Assembly (NCBI RefSeq): GCF_037997115.1
Contig: NZ_CP150484.1
Coordinates: forward strand, 4,497,074 to 4,561,073
Direction of reading: 5' to 3'
Source of the DNA: Amycolatopsis coloradensis
Lineage (GTDB): Bacteria > Actinomycetota > Actinomycetes > Mycobacteriales > Pseudonocardiaceae
DNA: 64,000 bases
The position numbers were made by a program, and so were the translations under genes. Positions 1-9,304 of the stretch are shown piece by piece. The number at the start of each line of letters is the position of its first letter. Position 1 is the stretch's first letter. The notes beneath the pieces were generated by a model. The model was not told the DNA's origin. It ran no database searches and saw only the letters and a list, made by a program, of their open reading frames with translations.

Positions 1-1
1 C

Positions 2-50
2 CGTGAAGGCCTCCTTACCTACCCTGAAGGTAGTGAAGGAGGCCTTCACG
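2..50. repeat. Perfect inverted repeat / hairpin
   Basis: Arms at 2-16 and 36-50 (CGTGAAGGCCTCCTT and its exact complement) flank a 19-nt loop that itself contains a TACC/GGTA pairing. It could terminate a gene left of the window. It also resembles the dispersed intergenic palindromes I associate with Amycolatopsis. The rest of 51-267 holds no convincing gene. Confidence 0.75.
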
Positions 51-267
51 GCCAGGTGTGTAACCCATGATGCTCCTGGGGCGACCGTGGCGGCCCGCGC
101 CCAGGGCCCAAGTCCGTTAAGGACCCGGCTCCCCAAAGAGCTCTCCCCGACACTGCGTCCCGCGAGCGCCAACTGGACCCATCGATCGTCGCCGCTCTGG
201 TGCTGGGCCGGTGCCAGCCGGGTTGCGAAAGTCAAAGCACAGACTCGTGTCTCGAAGGAGGTCTCCG

Positions 268-1632
268 GTGGACGTCACCCAGCTGCGAGCGCAGGCTCGA
301 CGGCATCTCGGCCCGCACTTCACCCGTAAGGACACCTGGGCCTCGGATTTCCCGGTGTTCGTACGCGGCGAGGGAAGCCACCTGATCGACACCGAAGGAC
401 GCCGTCATCTCGACGGGCTCGCCGGGCTCTTCTGCGTCAACATGGGCCACGGGCGGGCAGACATCGCCAAGGCGGCCGCCGACCAGGTCGGCACCCTGGC
501 CTACGCGAGCAACTGGGGTTCGGCGCACACCCCCGCGATCGAGGCGGCCACGCTGCTGGCCGAGCTCGCGCCCGGCGACCTCGGGACGACGTTCTTCGTC
601 AACTCGGGTTCGGAGGCGGTGGAAACCGCGCTGAAGTTCGCCCGGCAGTATCACCGCAGCCAGGGGGAGCCCGAGCGAACGAAGATCATCAGCCGGGACA
701 TGGCGTACCACGGCACGACCATCGGTGCCCTTTCGGTGACCGGGCTGGCGAAGATCAAGGAGCCCTTCGGCCCGCTCATGCCGGGCGTCCGGCACGTGCC
801 GAACACGTTGGGACTGCTGGGAGACTGCGGTCCGGCGTCCGAATTGGACTGTGTCACGGCGATCGAGCGGGTCATCCTGGAGGAAGGGCCGGAGACGATC
901 GCGGCGCTGTTCGCCGAACCGGTGCAGAACGGCCGCGGGGCGCTGGTGCCGCCGAAGGGGTACTGGCCCGCTTTGCGCGCCCTGTGCGACAAGTACGGCA
1001 TCCTGCTGGTGTCCGACGAGGTCATCTGCTCGTTCGGCAGGCTGGGGCACTGGTTCGGGCACGGTGTCACCGGGGTCGTGCCGGACCTGATCACCTTCGC
1101 CAAGGGATCGACGTCGGGCTACGCGCCGCTCGGCGGGGTGATCGTGCGCGAGAAGCTGGTCACCGAGCTGTACGACTCCCCGAAGGGTGGCGTCTTCACC
1201 CACGGCGCCACGTGGGGCGGGCATCCGGTCGCCACCGCCGTCGCCGTCGCGAACCTCACCGCGATGCGGGACGAGCGGGTACTCGACAACGTGCTCACCG
1301 AGGGGCCGGAGCTGTTCGCCGCGCTGAACTCGCTCAAGTCCGCGCACCGCTGCGTCAAGGACGTCCGCGGCACCGGGTTCTTCTACGCCATCGAGCTGAT
1401 GGCTGACCGCCACAGCGGCCGGGAGCTGACCGAGGCGGAGTCGTTGAAGGTGCTTCGCGAGGTGCTCCCGGAGGCGTTCCGGCGCACGGGCGTCATCCTC
1501 CGCGGTGACGATCGCGGCGCGACGATGCTGATGATCTCGCCGCCGCTCGTCGCCGATCGCGAGGTGCTCACCGAGCTTCTCCACGGCGTCGACGCGATGC
1601 TCAACGATGTCGAGAAGGCCGTCCAGCCCTGA
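268..1632 (+). CDS. Class III (omega) aminotransferase, possibly taurine--pyruvate type
   Basis: A PLP-dependent fold-type I aminotransferase of 454 residues, a normal family length. The Schiff-base lysine lies in FAKGSTSGY (about K279), preceded by [13 protein letters not shown]; the cofactor-phosphate segment is [15 protein letters not shown] chose the GTG at 268 because GGAGG (257-261) sits 6 nt upstream; the open frame extends to 211 without a ribosome site. A phosphotransacetylase follows 67 bp downstream, and a YeiH exporter and an amino acid permease are nearby. That context suggests transamination of an omega-amino acid such as taurine, but sequence alone does not separate taurine from beta-alanine or GABA, so the substrate is inference. 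Confidence 0.88.
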   Translation: MDVTQLRAQARRHLGPHFTRKDTWASDFPVFVRGEGSHLIDTEGRRHLDGLAGLFCVNMGHGRADIAKAAADQVGTLAYASNWGSAHTPAIEAATLLAELAPGDLGTTFFVNSGSEAVETALKFARQYHRSQGEPERTKIISRDMAYHGTTIGALSVTGLAKIKEPFGPLMPGVRHVPNTLGLLGDCGPASELDCVTAIERVILEEGPETIAALFAEPVQNGRGALVPPKGYWPALRALCDKYGILLVSDEVICSFGRLGHWFGHGVTGVVPDLITFAKGSTSGYAPLGGVIVREKLVTELYDSPKGGVFTHGATWGGHPVATAVAVANLTAMRDERVLDNVLTEGPELFAALNSLKSAHRCVKDVRGTGFFYAIELMADRHSGRELTEAESLKVLREVLPEAFRRTGVILRGDDRGATMLMISPPLVADREVLTELLHGVDAMLNDVEKAVQP

Positions 1633-1647
1633 TCCTCTGTTCACCCG

Positions 1648-1678
1648 GTGGGGGTCGCCGTCTTGCGGCGGCCCCCAC
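1648..1678 (+). terminator. Hairpin between aminotransferase and pta
   Basis: GTGGGGGTCGCCG (1648-1660) pairs with CGGCGGCCCCCAC (1666-1678) with one mismatch across a 5-nt loop. It ends 9 bases before the GGAGG of pta, so it may be an attenuator or mRNA-stabilising stem rather than a full terminator. Confidence 0.5.
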
Positions 1679-1699
1679 TTCGTCCGTGGAGGTACTTCG

Positions 1700-2692
1700 A
1701 TGAGCCTGACCACCGAGGTCACGCCGGACGCCACGCTCGACGCATGGCGGGCGGCGTTGCGCGGCCGGGATCTCCGCGTCGCCTTGCCGGACGGCGACGA
1801 CGATCGCGCCGTCCGCGCCGCACTGACGCTGCGGGACGAGGGAGTCGTGCGGCCGCTGCTTTTCGGTGATGGGGCGCGCCTTCGCGCGGCAGGCGCTACG
1901 GACGACCTGATCGTGGACGTCGCGGACGCCCTTGCCGACGACGGGATCGGGGCCGCGCTGACAGCGGGATTCGCGCGTCGTCCGGAGAACCTCGACGCCG
2001 CCCGGCGCGATCCGATTTTCGTGGCGGCCGCCGCCTTGCGGGCGGGCACTGTGGACGCCTGTGTCGCCGGGGCGACCCGGCCGACCGCCGACGTCCTGCG
2101 CGCGGGGCTGCGGGTCGTGGGCCTCGCGCCGGGAGTGTCCACTTTGAGCAGTTGCTTCCTGTTGCTGCTCCGGGACGGACGGCGGCTTACCTTTTCGGAC
2201 TGTGCCGTGGTGCCCGAACCGGGGGCGGCGCAGCTGGCGGACATCGCGCTCGCCGCGGCGACGACCCATCGCGGCCTGACGGGCGAAGACCCCGTGGTCG
2301 CGATGCTGTCGTTCAGCACGCAGGGGAGTGCCGCCCATCAGCGCGTCGACGTCGTCCGTGAGGCGACTTCGTTGGTGCGGCAGCGGGAACCCGGCCTTCC
2401 CGTGGACGGAGAATTGCAGTTCGACGCCGCGCTGGTGGCGTCGATCGCGGCGGCCAAGGCTCCCGGATCCGCGGTCGCCGGCCGCGCGAACGTCCTCGTC
2501 TTCCCCAATCTGGACGCGGGCAACATCGGCTACAAGATCGCCGAACGGCTCGGCGGCGCCGTCGCGCTCGGCCCGATCCTTCAAGGACTCGCCGCGCCGC
2601 TCAACGACCTCTCCCGCGGCTGCTCGGCCTCCGACATCGAGACGCTCGCGCTCCTGAGCGCCGTCCAAGCTAGCCGAGTACGGCAAGGGTGA
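1700..2692 (+). CDS. pta: Phosphate acetyl/acyltransferase
   Basis: A 330-residue protein matching the catalytic domain of phosphotransacetylase (acyl-CoA + phosphate to acyl phosphate + CoA), the usual length for the short Pta form without regulatory domains. Typical segments are [16 protein letters not shown] near the middle, [11 protein letters not shown], and the C-terminal run [18 protein letters not shown] followed by [20 protein letters not shown] 1700 is preceded by GGAGG at 1688-1692. In taurine catabolism Pta converts the acetyl phosphate made by Xsc to acetyl-CoA; no xsc is present here and no ackA lies alongside. The gene ends convergently with the exporter, overlapping it by 23 bp. 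Confidence 0.9.
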   Translation: MSLTTEVTPDATLDAWRAALRGRDLRVALPDGDDDRAVRAALTLRDEGVVRPLLFGDGARLRAAGATDDLIVDVADALADDGIGAALTAGFARRPENLDAARRDPIFVAAAALRAGTVDACVAGATRPTADVLRAGLRVVGLAPGVSTLSSCFLLLLRDGRRLTFSDCAVVPEPGAAQLADIALAAATTHRGLTGEDPVVAMLSFSTQGSAAHQRVDVVREATSLVRQREPGLPVDGELQFDAALVASIAAAKAPGSAVAGRANVLVFPNLDAGNIGYKIAERLGGAVALGPILQGLAAPLNDLSRGCSASDIETLALLSAVQASRVRQG

Positions 2693-3665
2693 CGTAGGCG
2701 ATGGTGCCGACGAGCAACGTGGAGAGCAGGCCGAGCAGCAGCGCCCGGCCACCGGTGCGGACCAGGGTGCCGATCCGGACCGCGCAGCCGAGCCCGAAGA
2801 GCGCACCCGCCAGCAGCAGCGTGCAGACCACCTTGGCGACGTCGAGTGCGACGCCCGGCAGGATCCCGGTGCTGCGCACCACCACCATCGCCAGGAAACC
2901 GAGGACGAACAGCGGGACCAGCGGCGTGCGCTTCCCGCCGGCGGACGGGCGGCGACGGCGTTCGTGCACGCTGACCGCGGCGACCATCGGCGCCAGCAGG
3001 ACGACCCGGCTCAGCTTCACCACCACGGCGACCGCGACTGCGGCGGTCCCCGCCGGGGTGGCGGCCGCGACGACCTGCGCGACCTCGTGCACGCTCAACC
3101 CGGCCCAGCCGCCGAGCCGCAGCGCGTCCATGCCCAGCCGGCCGCCGAGGAGCGGGACCGCCGCGATCGCCAGGCCGCCGTAGAAGGTGACCAGCGCGAC
3201 CGCGGTCGCGACGTCGGAGTCTTCACGCTCGACGACGCCTTCCATCGCCGCGATCGCCGACGCGCCACAGATGGAGAACCCGGTCGCGACCAGCATCGCG
3301 AGACCGCGCGGAACGCCGATCAGCCTGCCCAGCCCGAGCGTGCCGAGGAACGTGAGACCGACCGTCAGCACGACCGCGAGCAGGGTGCCAGGACCGAGGG
3401 AAAGCACCGAAGGGAGCGCGAGTTGCAAACCGAGAAGGACGACACCGGCGCGCAGGAGCTTCTTCGTCACCTTCGCGATGGCTTGCCTGGTGCCGTCCGA
3501 GAGTACCGGCAGCGAGCCGGCGAGCACCCCGAGCACGACCGCGAGCGTGAGGGCGCTGAGCACGGGAACGGCGGTGCTCAGCAGATACGCGACGGCCACA
3601 CCGAGCGCGGTGACGGCGAGACCGATCAGATGCGGCTTCGTCCGCCGCGCATACGTGGTGCTCAT
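2670..3665 (-). CDS. YeiH/UPF0324-family putative sulfate (sulfite) exporter
   Basis: A 331-residue inner-membrane protein with about ten hydrophobic segments spread through its length. The family signature [12 protein letters not shown] is near residue 130 and a conserved [13 protein letters not shown] segment near residue 190. YeiH proteins are annotated as putative sulfate exporters and are often divergent from a LysR regulator, as here. Beside an aminotransferase/Pta pair, it could export the sulfite or sulfate released from sulfonates. The substrate is inferred from context. Confidence 0.85.
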   Translation of the reverse strand: MSTTYARRTKPHLIGLAVTALGVAVAYLLSTAVPVLSALTLAVVLGVLAGSLPVLSDGTRQAIAKVTKKLLRAGVVLLGLQLALPSVLSLGPGTLLAVVLTVGLTFLGTLGLGRLIGVPRGLAMLVATGFSICGASAIAAMEGVVEREDSDVATAVALVTFYGGLAIAAVPLLGGRLGMDALRLGGWAGLSVHEVAQVVAAATPAGTAAVAVAVVVKLSRVVLLAPMVAAVSVHERRRRPSAGGKRTPLVPLFVLGFLAMVVVRSTGILPGVALDVAKVVCTLLLAGALFGLGCAVRIGTLVRTGGRALLLGLLSTLLVGTIAYVTLAVLG

Positions 3666-3721
3666 GCTGACGAGCGTCGTGCGGAAAGCACGGTGCCGGT
3701 AGCCGGGAATGCGGCGGGTAG

Positions 3722-3742
3722 GTCATGCAGTTTAGCTATGAC
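3722..3742 (+). promoter_or_regulatory. Candidate LysR box overlapping the lysR start codon
   Basis: GTCAT (3722-3726), 11 nt, then ATGAC (3738-3742) forms a T-N11-A inverted repeat typical of LysR-family sites. It lies in the 72-bp divergent gap to the yeiH-like gene, and its right arm contains the ATG of the regulator. The geometry fits autoregulation together with control of the exporter. Confidence 0.5.
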
Positions 3743-4625
3743 AGCACCGGAGCTGGATTCGTTGCGCCTGCTCGTCCTCGTCGGCGAACTGGGCAGCATC
3801 GGGCAGGCCGCCGCCACCCTCGGGATCGCGCAGGTGTCGGCGAGCAAGCGTCTGTCCTTTGTGGAACGACGACTCGGTCTGGTGCTGATGGACCGGACCC
3901 GCCGCGGTTCCGCGCTCACCCCGGACGGTCGCGTGATCGCCGGCTGGGCGCGCCGCGTGCTCACCGAGCTCGACGGGCTGCTCGACGGCGCCGAGGCCCT
4001 GCGGACCCGGCACGAGGCAGAGCTCCGCGTCGCGGCGAGCATGACCTTGGCCGAACACCTGGTCCCGGGCTGGATCGGCGAGCTCAACCGCGCGAACCCC
4101 GGCCTCTACCTCGGCCTCGAGGTCACGAATTCGGATCAGGTGGCCGTACTGGCCCGCCAGGGCAAGGTCGACCTCGGCTTCGTCGAGTCGCCCGGGGCGC
4201 TGCCCGGTCTCGCGTCGTGGAAAGTCGCGGGGGACCATCTCGTGGTGGTCGTCTCCGGCACCCATCCCTGGGCGCGCGAACGTCGTCGGCTGACCCCGGC
4301 GGAGCTGGCGAGCACGCCGCTCGTGGTGCGGGAACACGGCTCCGGAACCAGGGAGACCGTCGGCACCGCCTTGCGCGAGGCCGGCGTGGAGCCGGTGAAA
4401 CCGTTGCTGGAGCTGGGTTCCGCGTCCGCCGTCCGCAACGCCGTACTCGCGGGAGCGGGCCCCGCGGTGATCAGCGCACTGGACGTCGCCGGACACGATC
4501 TCGTGGTCGTCGCGGTGGAAGGTGTCCACTTCGGCCGCGTCCTGCGCGCGGTCTGGCCCGCCGGACGGCGCCTCGACGGCCCGGCGGCGGAACTGCTGGC
4601 CTTGGCGACGCGCAAGCCGTCCTGA
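3738..4625 (+). CDS. LysR-family transcriptional regulator
   Basis: A 295-residue LTTR. The N-terminal winged HTH covers about residues 5-62 (LDSLRLLVLVGELGSIGQAA, then a recognition helix ending SASKRLSFVERRLG), followed by a LysR_substrate domain from about residue 88. The open frame continues far upstream, but only ATG 3738 gives the canonical N-terminus. No Shine-Dalgarno sequence precedes it, so the mRNA may be leaderless. It diverges from the YeiH-type exporter and, like CysB/YeiE-class regulators, probably controls it in response to a sulfur or amino acid metabolite (inference). Confidence 0.9.
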   Translation: MTAPELDSLRLLVLVGELGSIGQAAATLGIAQVSASKRLSFVERRLGLVLMDRTRRGSALTPDGRVIAGWARRVLTELDGLLDGAEALRTRHEAELRVAASMTLAEHLVPGWIGELNRANPGLYLGLEVTNSDQVAVLARQGKVDLGFVESPGALPGLASWKVAGDHLVVVVSGTHPWARERRRLTPAELASTPLVVREHGSGTRETVGTALREAGVEPVKPLLELGSASAVRNAVLAGAGPAVISALDVAGHDLVVVAVEGVHFGRVLRAVWPAGRRLDGPAAELLALATRKPS

Positions 4626-4756
4626 GTGGTATCTGGACCCCTTTCCCACATCGTAACTGGCACTCGCTCAGGGCCCGACTTGTTCCTACGGTGACCGGAA
4701 CCACAATGGAGCTCCCAGCGCCACCGCCCCGGCGGTGCGTGCGAGAAGGAGGAGAC

Positions 4757-6199
4757 GTGACTTCAGCGTCCGACCCGGCACAGAGCAGCGGCCTGAAACC
4801 AGGGCTCAAGCAGCGACATATGAACTTGATCGCCCTCGGCGGCGTCATCGGTGCCGGGCTGTTCGTCGGCAGCGGCGTGGTCATCCAGTCGGCCGGTCCG
4901 GCCGCGGTGGTCTCGTTCCTCATCGCCGGCCTGATCACCGTGCTCATCATGCGGATGCTCGCGGAGATGACGATCGCCAAACCCGCGCTCGGCTCGTTCT
5001 ACGTCTACGCGAGGGAAGCGCTCGGCAACCGCGCGGGTTTCGCCGTCGGCTGGATGTACTGGTACTTCTTCGTCATCGTCGTGGCGGTCGAAGCCGTCGC
5101 GGGCGGCCGGATCCTGCAGCTGTGGGTACCGGACGTGCCACTGTGGGTGCTCAGTCTCGGCCTGCTCCTGATCCTCACCGGCACCAACATGGTCTCGGCC
5201 CGGTCCTACGGCGAGTTCGAGTACTGGTTCTCCTCGATCAAGGTCGTCGCGATCGTCGTCTTCCTGGTCGTCGGTGCCCTGTACCTGTTCGGCTTCTGGC
5301 CGGGTGCCCAAGGTGGACTGACGAATCTGGTCTCTCACGGCGGATTCGCGCCACTCGGGATCGGCGCGGTACTCGCGGCGGTGGTCCCGTGCATCGGTTT
5401 CTACACCGGCGCGGAGATCGTCACCATCGCCGCCGCCGAGTCCGCGGAACCGAAGAAGGCGATCGCGAAGGCCATGCGGTCGATCATCTTCCGGGTGGTG
5501 CTGTTCTACGTCGGTTCGGTGTTCCTCGTCGTCGCGATCAAGTCCTGGGACGATCCGGCGACCGCGGTGAGTCCGTACGCGGCCGTGCTGGAGGTGCTCG
5601 GCATCCCGGCCGTGGCCACGATCATGAACGCGATCGTCCTGACCGCGGTGCTCTCCTGCCTGAACTCGGCGCTGTACACCTCGTCGCGGATGCTGTTCGC
5701 GCTCACCAGCAACGGCGACGCGCCGAAGGCCTTCACCAGGCTTTCCCGCAGCGGTGTGCCGCGGCGCGCGATCCTGGCCGGGACCGCGATCGGGTACGTG
5801 TCCGTCATCGCCGCCTACACCTCGCCGGATCTGATCTTCCAGTTCCTGGTCAACTCCTACGGTGCCGTCGCGCTGTTCGTGTACCTCTCGATCGCGCTCG
5901 CGCAGGTGCGGCTTCGCCGCAGGCTGGAACGGGAGGATCCGGACAAGCTCACGCTCAAGATGTGGCTGTTCCCGTGGCTGAGCTACGCCACCATCGCGCT
6001 GATGGCCGCGGTGATCCTGGCGATGGCGCTGCTGCCGTCGACGCGCTCGCAGTTCTGGCTCAGCGCGGTGACACTCGCGTTGATCCTCGTCGGATTCGAG
6101 ATCCGGCGGCGGCGGGGGAGGCCGGTGGCCAAGGTGCCCTCCGGGCCCGTCGATCCCGAACCCACGAGGGACGCGGCCCCGGCCGCCGTCCGGGAGTGA
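4757..6199 (+). CDS. APC-superfamily amino acid permease (GABA/AAT type)
   Basis: A 480-residue permease with about twelve TM helices. It carries the amino acid transporter signature near the start (HMNLIALGGVIGAGLFVGSG, TM1) and EYWFSSIKVVAI in the middle. A charged tail rich in Arg, Pro and Glu follows the last helix. GTG 4757 has the strong site GGAGGAG just upstream; the open frame reaches 3725 but the upstream part is antisense-like. Same orientation as lysR, 131 bp downstream. Likely imports an amino acid or omega-amino acid used by the neighbouring aminotransferase. Confidence 0.9.
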   Translation: MTSASDPAQSSGLKPGLKQRHMNLIALGGVIGAGLFVGSGVVIQSAGPAAVVSFLIAGLITVLIMRMLAEMTIAKPALGSFYVYAREALGNRAGFAVGWMYWYFFVIVVAVEAVAGGRILQLWVPDVPLWVLSLGLLLILTGTNMVSARSYGEFEYWFSSIKVVAIVVFLVVGALYLFGFWPGAQGGLTNLVSHGGFAPLGIGAVLAAVVPCIGFYTGAEIVTIAAAESAEPKKAIAKAMRSIIFRVVLFYVGSVFLVVAIKSWDDPATAVSPYAAVLEVLGIPAVATIMNAIVLTAVLSCLNSALYTSSRMLFALTSNGDAPKAFTRLSRSGVPRRAILAGTAIGYVSVIAAYTSPDLIFQFLVNSYGAVALFVYLSIALAQVRLRRRLEREDPDKLTLKMWLFPWLSYATIALMAAVILAMALLPSTRSQFWLSAVTLALILVGFEIRRRRGRPVAKVPSGPVDPEPTRDAAPAAVRE

Positions 6200-6221
6200 C
6201 CCGGCGGGCACCGTGAAGCCC

Positions 6222-6255
6222 CGGCCCGCCCGCGGGTTCTTCTGCGGGCGGGCCG
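6222..6255. terminator. Bidirectional hairpin terminator
   Basis: A perfect 12-bp stem, CGGCCCGCCCGC (6222-6233) with GCGGGCGGGCCG (6244-6255), and a 10-nt loop. It lies between the convergent permease and sigma-factor genes and probably serves both. Confidence 0.75.
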
Positions 6256-6263
6256 TTCCCCGT

Positions 6264-7172
6264 TCACCGGCTCACGGTGATCTCCCTTGTCACGCTTGAA
6301 AGTTTCTCGGGATTGCGGACGTGGTAGGCGCCGGTGACGTAGCCGCTTTCGACCCGTACCGCCAGTACGCCGTCGATCTCCCCGCCGACGCGGACCAGCA
6401 AGCCGGGGCCGCCGTTGACCTGTACCTGTTCGACGGACCTTTCCGCGTCGCGTTTCCACCAGCCGACGGCGAGGAGACGAGCCACCTTGTCCGCGCCCAC
6501 GATCGGCCGCAGCAGGGCGTGTTTCACCCCGCCGCCGTCGCTGAGCGCGACGACGTCCGGCGCGAGGATGTCGAGCAGACCCTGCAGATCGCCGGTTTCC
6601 ACCGCAGCCTGGAACGCCTGGAGCGCGGCACGGTGCTCGGCCGGTGACCCGGTGCCGCGCGGTCTGCGCGCGGCGACGTGGGCTCGCGCCCGGTGGGCGA
6701 TCTGGCGTACGGCGGCGGGAGTCTTGTCGACGGCCTTGGCGATCTCGTCGTAGCCGACGGCGAAAACCTCCCGCAGCACGAAGACCGCTCGCTCGGTCGG
6801 CGCGAGTGTTTCCAGTACCAGCAGCATCGCCATCGAGACGCTGGCGGCCAGTTCCACGTCCTCGGCGACATCGGGCGTGGTCAGCAGCGGTTCGGGCAGC
6901 CACGGGCCGACGTAGGACTCCTTGCGCCTGCCGAGCGTCCGTAGTCGTTTGAGCGCCTGCCGGGTGGTGATGCGGACCAGGAACGCCCGCGGGTCCAGCA
7001 CCGTCTCGAGCGCGACGCCCGCCCAGCGCAACCAGGTCTCCTGCAGGACGTCCTCGGCGTCGGTGGCCGATCCGAGCATCTCGTAGGCCACGGTGAACAG
7101 CAGATCGCGATGGGTCACGAACGCTTCGGTCGCCGGATCCATGGCGCCGTGCGCCTCGCGTCGTCCACTCAT
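6264..7172 (-). CDS. ECF41-type RNA polymerase sigma factor (SigJ-like, SnoaL C-terminal domain)
   Basis: A 302-residue ECF sigma factor. Region 2 (about residues 14-80) includes HRDLLFTVAYEMLGSATDAE and DVLQETWLRW; region 4 (about 115-165) includes LAPTERAVFVLREVFAVGYD. A SnoaL-like domain of about 110 residues follows, which in the ECF41 family modulates activity. ATG 7172 was chosen over the open-frame start at 7256 because a TGTCACA element lies at 7236-7242 and GGGGA precedes 7172. It is divergent from a CMD-family gene, the hallmark partner of ECF41 factors. Confidence 0.9.
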   Translation of the reverse strand: MSGRREAHGAMDPATEAFVTHRDLLFTVAYEMLGSATDAEDVLQETWLRWAGVALETVLDPRAFLVRITTRQALKRLRTLGRRKESYVGPWLPEPLLTTPDVAEDVELAASVSMAMLLVLETLAPTERAVFVLREVFAVGYDEIAKAVDKTPAAVRQIAHRARAHVAARRPRGTGSPAEHRAALQAFQAAVETGDLQGLLDILAPDVVALSDGGGVKHALLRPIVGADKVARLLAVGWWKRDAERSVEQVQVNGGPGLLVRVGGEIDGVLAVRVESGYVTGAYHVRNPEKLSSVTREITVSR

Positions 7173-7235
7173 CGCCGGTCCCCGCCTGTTCGTTGTCGAT
7201 CGTGCTTTGCCATACGACCCCGGCCGCCACTGTTT

Positions 7236-7273
7236 TGTGACAGTGGCCCGCGCCACACGACCGGGTTGTCACA
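7236..7273. promoter_or_regulatory. Divergent ECF41-like -35 elements
   Basis: TGTCACA occurs on the minus strand at 7242-7236, facing the sigma gene, and on the plus strand at 7267-7273, facing the CMD gene. TGTCACA is the known ECF41 -35 consensus. The matching CGTC -10 is not at the ideal spacing: CGTA follows after about 19 nt on the minus strand, and CGTC after 27 nt on the plus strand. The -10 assignment is therefore uncertain. Confidence 0.5.
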
Positions 7274-7335
7274 CGGGGCCTGCCACCGGGATCTCTTGCT
7301 CGTCACGTCACGACACGAGTGAGGAAATCCCGATC

Positions 7336-7833
7336 ATGTCCACAACCTCGACGACGGGCCCGCGGTCACGTATGCCCAATCCGTTGCCGTTCGTACCCGA
7401 GCTGGGGGAAGTAGGCGCTGGTCTGCATCAGGTCATCAAGAACGGTGCCCTTCCCGCGGCGACCGTCGGCCTGGTGCAGTTGCGCGCGGGCCAGTTGCTC
7501 GGCAGCACGTATTTCGTCGTCCGTGAAACGGGCGCGCTGCGGGGGCTCGGGGAAACCGAAGAGCGGATCACCTCCGTGGTCACCTGGCACGACGCCCGGT
7601 GTTTCACCGACGCCGAACGGGTCGCGCTGGAGCTGGTGGAGGCCGTCTTCACCCCGAACGCGTCGGGGGAGCGCGTCCCCGATGAGTTGTACGCCAAGGC
7701 ATCCGCGCACTACGACCACAAGGCACTTTGGACGCTCGTCATGACCATCGCCCATATCGCCTTCTTCGCCCCCGCCGCGCTCATCGCCAAGCCGATCCCG
7801 GGGATGCCACCCGGCCGGAACTACACCGACTGA
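7336..7833 (+). CDS. Carboxymuconolactone decarboxylase (CMD)/AhpD-family protein
   Basis: A 165-residue small alpha-helical protein of the AhpD/CMD superfamily. The core segment is LRAGQLLGSTYFVVRETGA followed by LGETEERITSVVTWHDARC and FTDAERVALELVEAV. The usual CxxC redox pair is absent from the first segment (it reads LLGSTYF), so AhpD-like peroxidase activity is doubtful. ATG 7336 begins 14 bases after GAGG. It is the expected target gene of the divergent ECF41 sigma factor. Confidence 0.85.
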   Translation: MSTTSTTGPRSRMPNPLPFVPELGEVGAGLHQVIKNGALPAATVGLVQLRAGQLLGSTYFVVRETGALRGLGETEERITSVVTWHDARCFTDAERVALELVEAVFTPNASGERVPDELYAKASAHYDHKALWTLVMTIAHIAFFAPAALIAKPIPGMPPGRNYTD

Positions 7834-7866
7834 GCCCACTCCGACGAACCCAGAAAGGCTTGAGAC

Positions 7867-8613
7867 ATGAACAAATTCGCGGTGGCGGGAGCGACCGGGC
7901 GGCTGGGACGGCACGTCGTCGACGTCCTCACCGAACGGGAGTGCGAAGTCGTGCCGATGTCCAGGGCCACTGGCGTGGACATCGTCACCGGTGACGGTCT
8001 CGCCGAGGCGCTCACCGGGGTGGGCGTCATCATCGACGTCGCTTCGTGGCACGCTTCCGACCAGAAGGCGGCGACGGAGTTCTTCCGTACGTCGGCCCGC
8101 ACTCTGCACGAGGAAGGCCGCAGGGCCGGTGTCACCCGGATCGCCGCGGCCTCCATCATCGGCGTCGACAACGCCACCACCGGTTTCCTCGCCGCCAAGA
8201 AGGACCACGAGGAGTTCCTGACGTCCGGTCCGCTGCCGGTCCGACTGCTGCGGGCGGCACAATTCCACGAATTCGTCGTTCAGCTGCTCGACTGGCGCCG
8301 CGACGGCGTCGCCTACGTCCCGGCCATGCCCACCCAGCTCGTGGCCTGCCGCGCCGTGGCCGAGGAACTGGTCGATCTGGCCACCGCTCCGGCCGCGCCG
8401 GGACCGTCGATTCCCGAGATCGCCGGCCCACGCCGGGAGATCATGGCGGAGGCGGCCCGGCTCGTCGGCGCCCGCCTGGGCATCAAGGTCGCCGACGCCG
8501 ACGCGGCAGGCGTGCCCGACGGCGACATCGCCGCCCGAGGCGGGTTCTTGCCCGGTCCGCACGCCAAGCTGGCCGGTCCGACCTTCCGGGACTGGCTCGA
8601 AACCCAGCCCTGA
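7867..8613 (+). CDS. NmrA-like NAD(P)-binding oxidoreductase/regulator
   Basis: A 248-residue atypical SDR. The N-terminal Rossmann motif reads VAGATGRLGRHVVDVL (the GxxGxxG class), and no YxxxK catalytic pair is evident, as in NmrA/HSCARG-type proteins. It starts 33 bp after the CMD gene behind AGAAAGG and is probably in the same ECF41-driven operon. CMD plus NmrA-like genes are common companions of ECF41 factors, suggesting a redox or electrophile response; the substrate is unknown. Confidence 0.85.
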   Translation: MNKFAVAGATGRLGRHVVDVLTERECEVVPMSRATGVDIVTGDGLAEALTGVGVIIDVASWHASDQKAATEFFRTSARTLHEEGRRAGVTRIAAASIIGVDNATTGFLAAKKDHEEFLTSGPLPVRLLRAAQFHEFVVQLLDWRRDGVAYVPAMPTQLVACRAVAEELVDLATAPAAPGPSIPEIAGPRREIMAEAARLVGARLGIKVADADAAGVPDGDIAARGGFLPGPHAKLAGPTFRDWLETQP

Positions 8614-8627
8614 ACGGTCGCGGCGGT

Positions 8628-9304
8628 TCAGCCCGTTTCGGGCCGCATCTCCAGCCAGCCGCGGAGCGCGGCGACGAATTCCTCGGAGGCGTCGGACTCG
8701 ACGTAGGTGCCGGCGCCCTCGACGATCACGGTCCGATGGTCGGGGAAGGTCGCCTCCAGGCGTTCGCGTTCCTGGGGACGGAAGGCGATGTCGGCGTCGC
8801 CCCACATGATCAGCGTCGGCAGGTGGGCGACGTCGGCGAGACCGGCTTCGACCTCTTTGAAGAAGGCTTTGCCGGCGAGGGTCCGGCCGGGGAGTACGGC
8901 GGAGGCCTGCAGCCGCGCGGGGGTGTCCAGTGCCCGGCGGTACTGGGTCATCTCGGCCGCGGTGGGTTTCCGCCGTCGGTGGCCGGTGGGGATGAAGGTG
9001 TTGACGAGGAGGTTGAACCGCCGGACCAGGAAGCGGCCCGCGGCCAGGCCCAGGTGTTCGCTAGCACGAGCCGATCGAAGGCGCCTGGCCGTCGCTGAGC
9101 GGCGGCCAGGCCGATCAGTCCGCCCCAGTCCTGCCCGGCCAGGGTCGTTCCCTCGATGCCGAGCGCGTCGAGGAACCCGGTGACCACGTCCGCGTGCTCC
9201 TCGGGCCAGTAGCGGTAGCCGGGCTCCGGCGTCGACAGCCCGAAGCCGCGGTGCGGGACATCCTCCGGACCAGCCACGCGGCCCCTCGGGCATGATCGGC
9301 TCAT
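8628..9304 (-). pseudogene. Decayed haloalkane-dehalogenase-like alpha/beta hydrolase
   Basis: Two frames are needed to read one protein. The frame ending near 9045 carries GFGLSTPEPGYRYWPEEHAD and LAGQDWGGLIGLAAAQRRPG (nucleophile Asp in GQDWGG), up to LVLANTWAWP. The frame from there to 8628 carries GRFLVRRFNLLVNTFIP, MWGDADIAFRPQERERLE and the C-terminus. The join at about 9040-9050 looks like a short deletion plus frameshift. The N-terminal 50 or so residues, with the oxyanion HG motif, are missing because the sequence runs directly into the divergent CoA-transferase. Broken at both places, so unlikely to be active. Confidence 0.8.

Noticed and set aside
232-2319. 695-codon minus-strand frame over the aminotransferase and pta
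   Set aside because: Shadow frame; both plus-strand genes have clear families and ribosome sites.
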